Below are positions 8,620 through 17,361 of a stretch of 62,514 nt of DNA, piece after piece. A program made the position numbers and the translations under genes. Under the pieces are notes generated by a model. That model saw only the letters and a list, made by a program, of their open reading frames with translations, did not search any database and was not told the origin of the DNA. This DNA is from Lutibacter sp. (lineage in GTDB: Bacteria; Bacteroidota; Bacteroidia; Flavobacteriales; Flavobacteriaceae), in contig JAUYUA010000055.1 in the NCBI GenBank assembly GCA_030694935.1, positions 1 to 62,514 of the forward strand. The letters are read 5' to 3'. Within the stretch, counting starts at the first letter, position 1; every line of letters starts with the position of its first letter.

Positions 8620-9379
8620 AAAAAGAATATTGTTGAAAATCGGCACAAATGTGCTGACCAAAGAGAGCGACAACATCTCCAGAGGCAAAATGGAAGATAT
8701 TGCAAAACAAATTGCCCGTTTACAGGACGATTATGAATTTGTGATTGTGAGTTCCGGCGCCATTGCGGTGGCCAAACAGTTTGTGAAACTGGAAAGCAAC
8801 GGAAAAAAAATAAACGTAAAACAGGCGTTGGCATCTATCGGACAGCCGCATTTAATGCGAATTTACCAGGAATGTTTCAGGGAATTAGGATTGCTTACTT
8901 CCCAATGTTTGCTGTCGTATTCCGATTTTGAAAAAGAACAATCTAAAATAAATATTGTGAATACCATCAATGTGTTGGTTGAAAACAATTACATTCCCAT
9001 TATCAATGAAAATGACACGGTTGCCACTGATGAAATAAAATTTGGCGACAACGATAAATTGTCGGCTTTAACGGCGGCATTGTTACAAGCTGATTTATTG
9101 ATAATAGCCACCAACACCCATGGGATTTACACGAAAGAATCGATGCAAAACCATCACGAAAAAACAATTTTGGAAACTTCCGACATTCAATCGCTGAAAA
9201 ACGAAGCTGAAAAAACCATTTCATCGGGAGGAACAGGCGGAATGATTTCAAAAATTGAGGCCGCGGAAATCGCCCAAAATGCCAATATTGAAACGTGGAT
9301 TCTCAATGGATTAAATGATAATTTTATGATTGATGCCATTCAAAATAAATCTGTTTTCACAAAAATCACTTTAAAATGA
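8603..9379 (+). CDS. proB: glutamate 5-kinase, without PUA domain
   Basis: ProB phosphorylates glutamate. The amino-acid-kinase fold is complete: LKIGTNVLTKES (phosphate loop), VSSGAIAVAKQF, ENDTVATDEIKFGDNDKLSA (substrate and ATP site) and SSGGTGGMISKIEAA. At 258 residues it lacks the C-terminal PUA domain of the ~370-residue E. coli enzyme; such short forms are known in other bacteria. It starts inside the end of proA and ends 4 bases into argF'. Confidence 0.95.
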   Translation: MGKLGKKRILLKIGTNVLTKESDNISRGKMEDIAKQIARLQDDYEFVIVSSGAIAVAKQFVKLESNGKKINVKQALASIGQPHLMRIYQECFRELGLLTSQCLLSYSDFEKEQSKINIVNTINVLVENNYIPIINENDTVATDEIKFGDNDKLSALTAALLQADLLIIATNTHGIYTKESMQNHHEKTILETSDIQSLKNEAEKTISSGGTGGMISKIEAAEIAQNANIETWILNGLNDNFMIDAIQNKSVFTKITLK

Positions 9380-10326
9380 TACATTTTACCAACATAAACG
9401 ATCTTGGGAATCTGCAAAAAGCGGTTCAGGAAGCGCTAGAAATCAAGAAAAATCCGATGCAAAACAAAGCTTTAGGCGAAGGAAAAACGATTTGTATGTT
9501 GTTCTTCAACAATAGTTTGCGCACGCGTTTAAGCACCCAAAAAGCAGCACAAAATTTGGGAATGAATGTGATAGTGATGAATTTTGGCAGCGAAGGCTGG
9601 GAGTTGGAATATGAAGATGGCGCCGTAATGAACGGTTCAAAATCGGAACACGTAAAAGAAGCGGCCAAAGTGATTGCGCAATATTGCGATATTGTGGCCA
9701 TCAGAGCTTTTGCATCACTTACAGATAAAGAAAAAGATCAGGCGGAAATTGTGATCAGCAGCTTTAAAAAATACGCCGGAATTCCGGTGGTGAATATGGA
9801 AAGCGCTACCGGACATCCGTTGCAGGCTTTGGCCGATGCCATTACGATGGAAGAATTTAAAACAGCCCACAAACCAAAAGTGGTCTTGTCCTGGGCGCCG
9901 CATCCAAAAGCGTTGCCGCACGCCGTGGCAAATTCTTTTGTGGAAATGATGCAGTTGCAGGATGCTGATTTTGTGATTACGCATCCCGAAGGTTATGAGC
10001 TGGATCCTGATATCACCAAAAATTCGACCATAGAACACAATCAGGAAAAAGCATTTGAAAATGCCGATTTTGTGTATGTAAAAAACTGGAGTTCTTTTAA
10101 AGATTACGGAAGGGTTATGAATTCCGACAGCGCGTGGACAATTACTGCAGAAAAAATGCAACTGACGAACAACGCTAAATTTATGCATTGTTTGCCGGTA
10201 AGAAGAAACGTTATTGTCACCGATGAGGTTATTGATTCCGAAAATTCTATTGTGATTCAACAGGCGAATAACAGAACATATTCAGCGCAAATTGTGTTGA
10301 AGAAAATATTGGAAAGTCATGGATAA
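9376..10326 (+). CDS. argF': N-succinylornithine carbamoyltransferase (predicted specificity)
   Basis: A 316-residue transcarbamylase of the Bacteroidetes ArgF' type. The carbamoyl phosphate motif is SLRTRLSTQ (47-55) instead of the STRTR of ordinary OTCases, and HCLPVRRN is present near the C-terminus. Residue 90, which separates succinyl-specific (Pro in B. fragilis) from acetyl-specific (Glu in Xanthomonas) enzymes, is Ser here (GSKSEH). A Ser at this site was reported to give succinyl specificity in an engineered enzyme, so N-succinylornithine is the predicted substrate. It overlaps proB by 4 and argB by 8 bases. Confidence 0.92.
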   Translation: MIHFTNINDLGNLQKAVQEALEIKKNPMQNKALGEGKTICMLFFNNSLRTRLSTQKAAQNLGMNVIVMNFGSEGWELEYEDGAVMNGSKSEHVKEAAKVIAQYCDIVAIRAFASLTDKEKDQAEIVISSFKKYAGIPVVNMESATGHPLQALADAITMEEFKTAHKPKVVLSWAPHPKALPHAVANSFVEMMQLQDADFVITHPEGYELDPDITKNSTIEHNQEKAFENADFVYVKNWSSFKDYGRVMNSDSAWTITAEKMQLTNNAKFMHCLPVRRNVIVTDEVIDSENSIVIQQANNRTYSAQIVLKKILESHG

Positions 10327-11113
10327 GCAATTGTTGAAAATTGTGAAAATTGGCGGAAACATCATCAATGATGAAGTGGCCCTAATTTCATTTTTAAAAG
10401 ATTTTGCTGCATTGGACGCTCCAAAAATTCTGGTTCACGGAGGCGGAAAAAGGGCCAATGAAATTTCTGAAGCAATGGGTTTACAGCCAAAAATGGTTGC
10501 AGGAAGAAGGGTGACCGATGAAGCGACTATGGAAGTGGTGACCATGGTGTATGCCGGATTACTGAACAAAAAAATTACGGCGCAATTACAAAAAATGAAC
10601 TGCAATGCTTTGGGTTTGTCGGGCGCCGATGCCAATTGCATTTTGGCGCACAAAAGAATCGTCTCGGAGGTTGATTACGGATTTGCAGGCGATGTGGATG
10701 CGATTAATTCCGGATTTATAAAGGTATTGTTGCAAAATAAGATAACACCTGTTTTTTGCGCGATTACGCACGACAAGAACGGACAGTTATTAAACACTAA
10801 TGCCGATACGATTGCTTCTGAAATGGCCATTGCGATGAGCGATTTTTATGAAGTTGAGCTAAATTATGTTTTTGAATTGAAAGGTGTATTGGAAAACATT
10901 GCCAATAAAAATTCGGTCATTCAACATATTAATTTAAATAAATATGAACAATTAATTGAAGAAGGGATTATTTCAGAAGGAATGATTCCCAAGCTTCACA
11001 ATTGTTTTAACGCATTAAAAAAAGGGGTGAAAAAAGTGAACATTGGCGATGCTTCGCTCATTAAAAAACACAATAATTTGTTTACATCATTAACAATTGA
11101 TAATTTAAGTTGA
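10319..11113 (+). CDS. argB: N-acylglutamate kinase
   Basis: Amino-acid kinase, 264 residues, that phosphorylates N-acylglutamate. Motifs: VKIGGNIINDE at the N-terminus, VHGGGKRANEI at about residues 39-49, and LNTNADTIASEMA near 159-171. In this pathway the substrate should be N-succinylglutamate, matching the neighbouring ArgF'. It starts within the last codons of argF'. Confidence 0.92.
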   Translation: MDKQLLKIVKIGGNIINDEVALISFLKDFAALDAPKILVHGGGKRANEISEAMGLQPKMVAGRRVTDEATMEVVTMVYAGLLNKKITAQLQKMNCNALGLSGADANCILAHKRIVSEVDYGFAGDVDAINSGFIKVLLQNKITPVFCAITHDKNGQLLNTNADTIASEMAIAMSDFYEVELNYVFELKGVLENIANKNSVIQHINLNKYEQLIEEGIISEGMIPKLHNCFNALKKGVKKVNIGDASLIKKHNNLFTSLTIDNLS

Positions 11114-11128
11114 ATTATTATAAATATA

Positions 11129-11172
11129 TTTCTTTGTGCAACTCTGTGATTCTTTGTGAACCTTTGTGTAAT
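11129..11172. repeat. degenerate 'CTTTGTG' phrase repeat
   Basis: Four phrases TTTCTTTGTGCAAC, TCTGTGATTC, TTTGTGAACC, TTTGTGTAAT in a row between argB and argE'. Same type as at 1827-2115. No coding potential. Confidence 0.45.
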
Positions 11173-11277
11173 AGTTAAGAAGTTGATTTTTAAGAAGATA
11201 AGATTCAATTAAAAGTTTAATTCTCTAATAAACGGTTATTTTAAAGCATAATTAAAAAAGTAAGAAACTAAAAATAA

Positions 11278-12342
11278 ATGATCAACAAACTAACAAAGGA
11301 AGCAATAGCACTGCTTAAAAATTTAATTGCAACGCAGTCTTTTTCTGGAGAGGAAAATGAAACGGCGCAGTTAATTATGCAGTGGTTTTCCAATCACAAC
11401 ATCAATTTTGAAAGTGACAAACACAATGTTTGGGCAAAAAATAAGTATTTCGATGCTTCCAAAAAAACGATCTTGTTAAACTCGCATCACGACACCGTAA
11501 AACCGAATAAAGGGTACACAAAAGATCCTTATAATCCTGAAGTTTCCGACGGAAAACTGTACGGATTGGGAAGCAACGATGCCGGTGGTAGTTTGGTTTC
11601 GCTGTTGGCGACTTTTACCTATTTTTATGAAAGAAGCGATTTAAATTACAATGTGGTGATGGTGGCTTCTGCTGAAGAGGAAAGTTCGGGGATGAACGGA
11701 TTGAACAGTATGTTGCAAATTATTCCGCCCATCGATTTTGCCATTATAGGCGAACCAACCTTAATGCACTTGGCCATTGCCGAAAAAGGTTTGTTGGTTT
11801 TGGATTGCGAAGCGAAAGGAACATCAGGTCACGCGGCGCATGGAATTGGCGACAATGCGATTTATAAAGCGATTGAAGATGTTCATTGGTTTCAAAATTT
11901 TGAATTTCCAAGGGAATCGGAAATGCTGGGAAAGGTAAAAATGACCGTAACGCAAATCAATGCCGGGAATCAGCACAACGTCATTCCGGCGACGTGTAAT
12001 TTTGTGGTTGATGTAAGGGTTACCGATGCTTACAGCAATCAGGAAGTGTTGGAAATTGTACAAGCGCATGTGACATGTGACGTAAAAGCAAGGTCGTTGC
12101 GGTTGAATTCATCTTCAATTCCAAAAGACCATCCCATTGTTGAAGCCGGAATTAAATTGGGCAGAAAAACCTACGGTTCGCCAACATTGTCGGACCAAGC
12201 GGTATTAAGTTGTCCGTCCTTGAAATTAGGTCCGGGCGACAGTTTTCGTTCACATACCGCCGATGAATTTATTTATGTGAATGAAATTGAAGAAGGGATT
12301 GCGTTGTATATCAAAATATTAAATGAAATTTTGGCCCCCTAA
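11278..12342 (+). CDS. argE': M20-family deacylase of N-acylcitrulline
   Basis: Zinc-dependent M20 peptidase-family deacylase, 354 residues. Metal ligands are visible in NSHHDTV, GSNDAGGS, the general-base pair EE in ASAEEES, and GEP further on; the lid domain follows. In pathways with ArgF' the acyl group is removed after carbamoylation, so the likely reaction is N-succinylcitrulline to citrulline plus succinate. The last codon and stop lie in a palindromic repeat (CCCCC/GGGGG), so the C-terminus LAP is partly repeat-derived. Confidence 0.88.
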   Translation: MINKLTKEAIALLKNLIATQSFSGEENETAQLIMQWFSNHNINFESDKHNVWAKNKYFDASKKTILLNSHHDTVKPNKGYTKDPYNPEVSDGKLYGLGSNDAGGSLVSLLATFTYFYERSDLNYNVVMVASAEEESSGMNGLNSMLQIIPPIDFAIIGEPTLMHLAIAEKGLLVLDCEAKGTSGHAAHGIGDNAIYKAIEDVHWFQNFEFPRESEMLGKVKMTVTQINAGNQHNVIPATCNFVVDVRVTDAYSNQEVLEIVQAHVTCDVKARSLRLNSSSIPKDHPIVEAGIKLGRKTYGSPTLSDQAVLSCPSLKLGPGDSFRSHTADEFIYVNEIEEGIALYIKILNEILAP

Positions 12343-12355
12343 CCCCCGAAGGGGG
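12343..12355. repeat. palindrome CCCCC-GAA-GGGGG overlapping the end of argE'
   Basis: The TAA of argE' (12340-12342) directly precedes the stem, in the phrase CCCCCTAACCCCCGAAGGGG. A second copy is at 143-155. It may act as a transcript-stabilising or weak terminator hairpin within the operon. Confidence 0.6.
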
Positions 12356-12402
12356 AACAATTAAGAGTTAAAATAATAATTCAATAATTAAAAAATAAAG
12401 CC

Positions 12403-13680
12403 ATGAAACTTTGGAATAAAGGATTTTCAACCGATAAAAAAATAGATTTGTTCACCGTTGGAAACGACAGGGAACTCGATTTAATTTTGGCAAAATATGA
12501 TGTGATCGGGAATATTGCCCACGCAAAAATGCTGCATAAAATTGGATTGTTAACGGATGATGAAATTGCTGATTTAGAGATTGAGTTGAAAAATATTTTA
12601 AAAACTATTGAAGAAGGAAATTTCATTATTGAAGATTCTTTTGAAGATGTGCATTCTAAAATAGAGTTCTTACTTACTGAAAAATTGGGTGATACCGGCA
12701 AAAAAATTCATACGGCGCGATCAAGAAACGACCAGGTTTTGGTGGATGTCCATTTGTTTGTTAAAGATGCATTAAAGGAAATAAATGAAGGGGTTGATGA
12801 ACTTTTCGACTTGTTGATTACTTTGGCCGAACAGCATAAAAACGTGTTGTTGCCAGGTTATACGCATTTGCAAATCGCTATGCCTTCTTCTTTCGGATTG
12901 TGGTTTTCAGCCTATGCCGAAACTTTGATAGACGATATTTACTTTTTGAAAGCCGCGTACAAAGTGGCCGACCAAAATCCGCTGGGTTCTGCAGCAGGTT
13001 ATGGAAGTTCTTTTCCTATCGACAGGGATTATACCACAAAATTGTTACACTTTGAGACCTTGAAATTCAATTCCGTAGCTGCACAAATGGGTCGGGGAAA
13101 ATTGGAAAAATCGACGGCTTTTGCCATGAGTTCGGTGGCAGGAACCTTGTCGAAAATGAGTATGGATATTTGTTTGTACATGAACCAGAATTTTGGTTTT
13201 ATCTCTTTTCCGGATGAATTGACCACAGGTTCGAGCATTATGCCGCACAAAAAAAATCCGGATGTTTTTGAATTGATCCGGGGAAAATGCAACAAACTTC
13301 AGGCCTTGCCTTATGAGTTTACATTGATCACAAACAATTTGCCAAGCGGTTATCACCGCGATCTGCAATTGCTGAAAGAAGGATTGATTCCGTCGTTTTC
13401 AACCTTAAAATCGTGCTTGGAAATGCTTACCTATTCGTTGAAAAACATTCAGGTAAAACAGGGAATTGTTGAAGACGAAAAATACAAATATTTATTTAGT
13501 GTTGAGGAAGTTAATAAGCTGGTTCAAAGCGGAATTCCTTTTAGGGACGCTTATAAAATTGTGGGGAAAAGCATTGATGAAGGCACTTTTAATCCAGACA
13601 AAAAAGTGGTGCATTCGCACAAAGGAAGTCTGGGAAATTTATGCTTGGATGAAATTGTAAATAAGAAAAACAAGGCTTAG
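12403..13680 (+). CDS. argH: argininosuccinate lyase
   Basis: ArgH splits argininosuccinate into arginine and fumarate. The fumarase/aspartase superfamily signature GSSIMPHKKNPD is at about residues 280-291, and HTARSRNDQV and TAGYTHLQ-like GYTHLQIAMP are also present. At 425 residues it is slightly shorter than the usual ~455 at the C-terminal end. It is the last gene of the arginine cluster and converges with the rluA-type gene. Confidence 0.95.
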   Translation: MKLWNKGFSTDKKIDLFTVGNDRELDLILAKYDVIGNIAHAKMLHKIGLLTDDEIADLEIELKNILKTIEEGNFIIEDSFEDVHSKIEFLLTEKLGDTGKKIHTARSRNDQVLVDVHLFVKDALKEINEGVDELFDLLITLAEQHKNVLLPGYTHLQIAMPSSFGLWFSAYAETLIDDIYFLKAAYKVADQNPLGSAAGYGSSFPIDRDYTTKLLHFETLKFNSVAAQMGRGKLEKSTAFAMSSVAGTLSKMSMDICLYMNQNFGFISFPDELTTGSSIMPHKKNPDVFELIRGKCNKLQALPYEFTLITNNLPSGYHRDLQLLKEGLIPSFSTLKSCLEMLTYSLKNIQVKQGIVEDEKYKYLFSVEEVNKLVQSGIPFRDAYKIVGKSIDEGTFNPDKKVVHSHKGSLGNLCLDEIVNKKNKA

Positions 13681-13698
13681 ATTTAATCAATAACTCAA

Positions 13699-13733
13699 AA
13701 TCATCAATCGTTCATCGTCAATCGTACATTGAA
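13699..13733. repeat. heptamer array AATCGTN x5 at the end of the rluA-type gene
   Basis: Units AATCATC, AATCGTT, CATCGTC, AATCGTA, CATTGAA in exact 7-bp register. The minus-strand stop of the pseudouridine synthase (13718-13720) is inside the array, so its C-terminal SMYD is array-derived. The same heptamer family recurs at 22917-22944. Confidence 0.7.
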
Positions 13734-14413
13734 CATGCGTCCCAAATTGGATCTTTTGGAGGGTTTGCAATAATGGAAATATTTTCATTGGAAACTGGAT
13801 GGATGAATTCAATTTTATGTGCGTGCAGATGGATGCTCGCATCTTTATTGCTGCGGTCAAAACCATATTTTAAATCGCCTTTTATGGGTGAACCGATTGC
13901 GGAGAGCTGGCACCTGATTTGGTGGTGGCGACCCGTTTCCAAATCTATTTCCAACAAGTGGTAATTATCCAGTGATTTTAATACTTTGTAATGAAGAACG
14001 GCTTTTTTGCTGCCTTCAATTTCGGTGTTGTAAGAAGTGGATTTGTTGTTTTTCGGATTCTTGATTAAGTAGCTTATTAGGGTATCTTCTTCTTTGGCCG
14101 GTTTGTTTTTCACCACAGCCCAATACGTTTTATTCACTTTTTTATCGCGCAACATTTTATTGAAACGCTCCAATGCTTTGGAAGTTTTGGCAAAAACAAC
14201 AATGCCTGTGGTTGGCCGGTCGAGGCGATGCACGGTGCCCAAAAAAACGGCGCCCGGTTTGTTGTATTTTTCTTTGATAAAGGATTTTACAACGTCGCTT
14301 AAAGGTTCATCTCCGGTTTTATCGCCCTGAACAATGTCGCCCGATCGCTTGTTGACAATGATAAAGTGGTTGTCTTCAAACAGAATTTGCAGGTTATTTT
14401 TGGTTGAAGCCAT
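13718..14413 (-). CDS. RluA-family pseudouridine synthase
   Basis: 231 residues. The catalytic motif HRLDRPTTGIVVFAKT (H-R-L-D-x-x-T-S/T-G) is at about residues 61-76, with the active aspartate within it, and LETGRHHQIRCQLSAIGSPIKGD is the second RluA signature. There is no S4 domain, so it resembles the RluC/RluD-like short forms that modify 23S rRNA or tRNA; the exact target cannot be told. It follows engB by two bases, as part of a three-gene minus-strand unit. Confidence 0.9.
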   Translation of the reverse strand: MASTKNNLQILFEDNHFIIVNKRSGDIVQGDKTGDEPLSDVVKSFIKEKYNKPGAVFLGTVHRLDRPTTGIVVFAKTSKALERFNKMLRDKKVNKTYWAVVKNKPAKEEDTLISYLIKNPKNNKSTSYNTEIEGSKKAVLHYKVLKSLDNYHLLEIDLETGRHHQIRCQLSAIGSPIKGDLKYGFDRSNKDASIHLHAHKIEFIHPVSNENISIIANPPKDPIWDACSMYD

Positions 14414-14415
14414 TT

Positions 14416-15027
14416 TTAGGATTGTGCGGCTACTTGCTGATTTAGTTCGTCGATAAAATTGAGCAATTCATCTTTTCCGGTGGTGTCAACTGCAGAAGTC
14501 ACAAAATGTGGCGGCATACTTTCCCAATTGGATTTGGTCATCACTTTTTTGTAAACCTGAATGTTTCTGTTCAATTCGGAAAGTTTTAACTTGTCGGCTT
14601 TGGTGAAAACAATATAAAACGGAACGCTGTTTTCGCCCAAAAACTCCATAAATTCCAAATCTATTTTTTGAGGTTCTAACCTTGAATCTATCAGCACAAA
14701 AGTGCAGATCAATTGTTGGCGAAGCAATAAATAATCTTTGATAAACTCCTGAAATGTTTGTCGTTTGGATTTTGAAACTTGTGCATAACCGTAGCCTGGC
14801 AAATCGACCAAAAACCAATTTTCGTTAATTTTGAAGTGGTTGATAAGTTGGGTTTTCCCCGGTTTCCCTGATGTTTTTGCCAATTTGGTTCTTCCGGTAA
14901 TCATATTAATCAAAGAAGATTTTCCAACATTTGACCGCCCGATGAATGCATATTCCGGAAGCTGTTCTTTTGGGCATTTGGAGACGTCGGTATTGCTGGT
15001 TACAAAATCAGCAGTTTTAATTTTCAT
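14416..15027 (-). CDS. engB: ribosome biogenesis GTPase EngB/YsxC/YihA
   Basis: Small GTPase needed for 50S subunit assembly. G1 is GRSNVGKSS, G3 DLPGYGYAQV, and G4 TKADK, in the expected order across 203 residues. It starts 3 bases after the alpha/beta hydrolase stop and ends 2 bases before the pseudouridine synthase, so the three genes form one unit. Confidence 0.95.
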   Translation of the reverse strand: MKIKTADFVTSNTDVSKCPKEQLPEYAFIGRSNVGKSSLINMITGRTKLAKTSGKPGKTQLINHFKINENWFLVDLPGYGYAQVSKSKRQTFQEFIKDYLLLRQQLICTFVLIDSRLEPQKIDLEFMEFLGENSVPFYIVFTKADKLKLSELNRNIQVYKKVMTKSNWESMPPHFVTSAVDTTGKDELLNFIDELNQQVAAQS

Positions 15028-15030
15028 AGC

Positions 15031-15795
15031 TTATAGGTTCCTTTCTTTTAGCCAGCTTTCAAGAATTGCATTAAACTCTTCCGGGTGTTCCATCATAGGC
15101 GCGTGGCCACATTTATCAATCCAAAACAAGTTGGCGTCGGGCATTAATTTTTGAAAATCTATGGCGACTTCAGGCGGAGTCACCAAATCGTTTTTTCCCC
15201 AAATAATACAGGCAGGAATATTCATTTTGGGCAAATCTTTTGCCATATTATGCCGAATGGCGCTTTTTGCGATGGCCAAAGTTTTGATAACCCTGACCCG
15301 ATCATTTACCGATGCGTAAATTTCATCAACAACCTCTTTTGTTGCAATTGCAGGGTCGTAAAAAACTTCTTCAGTTTTGGCTTTTATATATTCGTAATTT
15401 CCTCTTTTTGGAAAGGTGTCACCCATTGATTTTTCGTACAAACCAGAGCTTCCCGCCAAAACAAGTGCGGCAACATTATCGGGGTTTAACTTTGTGAAAT
15501 ACAACCCAATATGTCCGCCCAAAGAGTTCCCAAGCAATATGGCTTTGTCAATTTTTTTATACGCCATAAAATCTTTCAAAAACTTCGATAAGTTTTTAAC
15601 ATTGGTTTTCAAAAGCGGCAAATTATAAATTGGCAATTCAGGTATAATCACTTTATATCCTTTTTCAGAAAAATAATTCAAAACACCGTCAAAATTACTT
15701 AACGCCCCCATAAGTCCGTGAAGTACGATTATTGGTTGCCCTTCACCGGCTTCAACATAGCTATACTTGCCATCTGTGATAAGTTTACTGCTCAT
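15031..15795 (-). CDS. alpha/beta hydrolase
   Basis: 254 residues with oxyanion motif HGLMGALSNFDG, nucleophile elbow GNSLGGH, acid WGKNDLVTPP and catalytic histidine in CGHAPMMEHPEEF. This is the complete triad of the esterase/haloalkane dehalogenase-like class. Substrate unknown. It is the first gene of the unit with engB and the rluA-type gene. Confidence 0.9.
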   Translation of the reverse strand: MSSKLITDGKYSYVEAGEGQPIIVLHGLMGALSNFDGVLNYFSEKGYKVIIPELPIYNLPLLKTNVKNLSKFLKDFMAYKKIDKAILLGNSLGGHIGLYFTKLNPDNVAALVLAGSSGLYEKSMGDTFPKRGNYEYIKAKTEEVFYDPAIATKEVVDEIYASVNDRVRVIKTLAIAKSAIRHNMAKDLPKMNIPACIIWGKNDLVTPPEVAIDFQKLMPDANLFWIDKCGHAPMMEHPEEFNAILESWLKERNL

Positions 15796-15822
15796 TTAAA
15801 TATTCGTTTTTATACCTATTCG

Positions 15823-15830
15823 CAAAGGTA
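15823..15830 (-). promoter_or_regulatory. promoter -7 box TACCTTTG for the hydrolase-engB-rluA unit
   Basis: On the minus strand TACCTTTG matches the Bacteroidetes consensus TAnnTTTG exactly, 28 bases upstream of the hydrolase ATG. No clear TTG is seen at the -33 spacing. Confidence 0.6.
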
Positions 15831-15911
15831 ACTTTTTTTTCGAAAATACAGGTTTTTTTAAAGGCACGCAAATAAAATAGTAGGGCCTTGAATTCCAAAA
15901 AAGTAGCTAAT

Positions 15912-15969
15912 AAATGTGTGAAAGTGTTAAAAGTTATCAACAAAGTGGATAATTGTGGTAAATTGTGGG
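15912..15969 (+). promoter_or_regulatory. MraZ-type operator: GTGG repeats with 10-bp period
   Basis: GTGGA, GTGGT and GTGGG begin at 15945, 15955 and 15965, exactly 10 bp apart, with weaker upstream units (AAAGTGTT at 15921, ATGTGTGA at 15914). MraZ autoregulates its operon by binding direct repeats of about this form and spacing just upstream of its promoter. The array ends 11 bases before the -7 box. Confidence 0.65.
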
Positions 15970-15979
15970 AAAAAATTTA

Positions 15980-15987
15980 TATTTTTG
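15980..15987 (+). promoter_or_regulatory. promoter -7 box TATTTTTG of the division cluster
   Basis: Exact match to TAnnTTTG, 15 bases before the mraZ ATG at 16002. It implies a start of transcription near 15993 and argues against the upstream in-frame ATG at 15888. Confidence 0.6.
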
Positions 15988-16001
15988 AATACACTCAAAT
16001 T

Positions 16002-16478
16002 ATGATGATAAATTTAATTGGAACATACGAAGCTAAGGCTGATGCGAAAGGAAGGTTGCTGCTTTCCAACGCATTAAAGAAACAGCTTATGCCAATGTTG
16101 CAGGAAGGTTTTGTGATAAAACGATCCGTTTTTCAGCCATGTTTAGAGCTGTATCCGATGTCTGAGTGGAATGCGATGATGGCAAAAGTGAATACCTTAA
16201 ACAGGTTTGTGAAAAAAAACAATGATTTCATCCGTCGTTTTACTGCGGGCGTAAAAATTGTGGAGTTAGACAGTTTGGGAAGATTATTGATTCCTAAGGA
16301 TTTGCAGATTTTCGCAGAAATCGACAAAAATGTGGTGCTTTCTTCTGCAGTGAACATTGTTGAAATTTGGGACAAAGACAAGTACGAAAAAGCGATTGAT
16401 GATGCAACGGTAGATTTTGCAGATTTGGCTGAAAGTGTGATGGGTAACGTAAATGAAAATGGAGATGGAATATCATAA
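16002..16478 (+). CDS. mraZ: MraZ transcriptional regulator
   Basis: MraZ is a DNA-binding repressor at the head of division and cell wall clusters. Two AbrB-like SpoVT domains are seen: the first with GTYEAKADAKGRLLLSNALKKQ, the second with AGVKIVELDSLGRLLIPKDL. The start is placed at 16002 (an adjacent ATG at 16005 is equally good) because the in-frame extension to 15888 would cover the promoter and operator. The end overlaps the rsmH start. Confidence 0.93.
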   Translation: MMINLIGTYEAKADAKGRLLLSNALKKQLMPMLQEGFVIKRSVFQPCLELYPMSEWNAMMAKVNTLNRFVKKNNDFIRRFTAGVKIVELDSLGRLLIPKDLQIFAEIDKNVVLSSAVNIVEIWDKDKYEKAIDDATVDFADLAESVMGNVNENGDGIS

Positions 16479-17361
16479 TCCGGTATTGTTAAAAGAAAGT
16501 GTGGATGGTTTAAATATCAAGCCAGACGGCGTATATGTTGATGTTACGTTTGGTGGCGGAGGCCATTCAAGAGAGATATTGAGCAGAATGAATGAGCACG
16601 GAAAACTTTTTGCTTTTGATCAGGATGAAGATGCCCAAGGCAATGCGATTGATGACCCGAGATTTACGTTGATTCCGCAGAACTTCAGATTTATTAAAAG
16701 GTATTTGCGGTTTTACGGTATTAAAAAAGTGGATGGTATTTTGGCTGATTTAGGCGTGTCTTCGCATCAATTTGATGAAGCGGAACGCGGATTTTCAACC
16801 CGCTTTGATGCCGATTTAGATATGAGAATGAACCAATCAGGTGCCTTGTCGGCTTTTGAGGTCATCAATAAATATGAGGAGGAAAAATTGACCAATGTCC
16901 TTTTCAATTATAGCGAATTGCGCAATGCAAAAGATATTGCCAGAAGAATTGTTGAAAAACGATCAGAAGAAAAAATTAAAACAAGTTTTCAGTTAAAGGA
17001 AGTTTTGGCTGCATTTGTGCCAAAATCACAGGAACATAAAGTGTTGGCCCAAATTTTTCAGGGAATTAGAATTGAGGTGAATCAGGAAATTGAAGCATTG
17101 AAAGAATTTTTATTGCAAGTGCCCGAATTGCTGAATGAAGGCGGAAGATTGAGCGTGCTGTCGTATCATTCTTTGGAAGATAGGTTGGTAAAAAGGTTTA
17201 TCCGAAGCGGACTTTTTGAAGGTGAACCGGTTAAGGATTATTTTGGAAATGTTACGGTTCCTTTAAAAAAAGTGGGGCAAATGGTGGTTCCGTCATTTCA
17301 GGAAATTAAGAAGAACAGCAGGGCAAGAAGCGCAAAATTAAGAATCGCAACTTTAGCATAA
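16453..17361 (+). CDS. rsmH: 16S rRNA m4C1402 N4-methyltransferase
   Basis: RsmH (MraW) methylates C1402 in the ribosomal P site. The SAM loop DVTFGGGGHSREIL is near residues 29-42, with the signature LADLGVSSHQFDEAERGFS further on and SYHSLEDRLVKRF near the end. Three ATGs are possible, 16453, 16459 and 16465; the last gives MEYHNPVLLKE, the usual family start. All overlap mraZ. Confidence 0.95.
   Translation: MKMEMEYHNPVLLKESVDGLNIKPDGVYVDVTFGGGGHSREILSRMNEHGKLFAFDQDEDAQGNAIDDPRFTLIPQNFRFIKRYLRFYGIKKVDGILADLGVSSHQFDEAERGFSTRFDADLDMRMNQSGALSAFEVINKYEEEKLTNVLFNYSELRNAKDIARRIVEKRSEEKIKTSFQLKEVLAAFVPKSQEHKVLAQIFQGIRIEVNQEIEALKEFLLQVPELLNEGGRLSVLSYHSLEDRLVKRFIRSGLFEGEPVKDYFGNVTVPLKKVGQMVVPSFQEIKKNSRARSAKLRIATLA

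Noticed and set aside
15888-16001. N-terminal extension of MraZ from ATG 15888
   Set aside because: It would place the operator repeats and -7 box inside the gene, and the extension is not MraZ-like.
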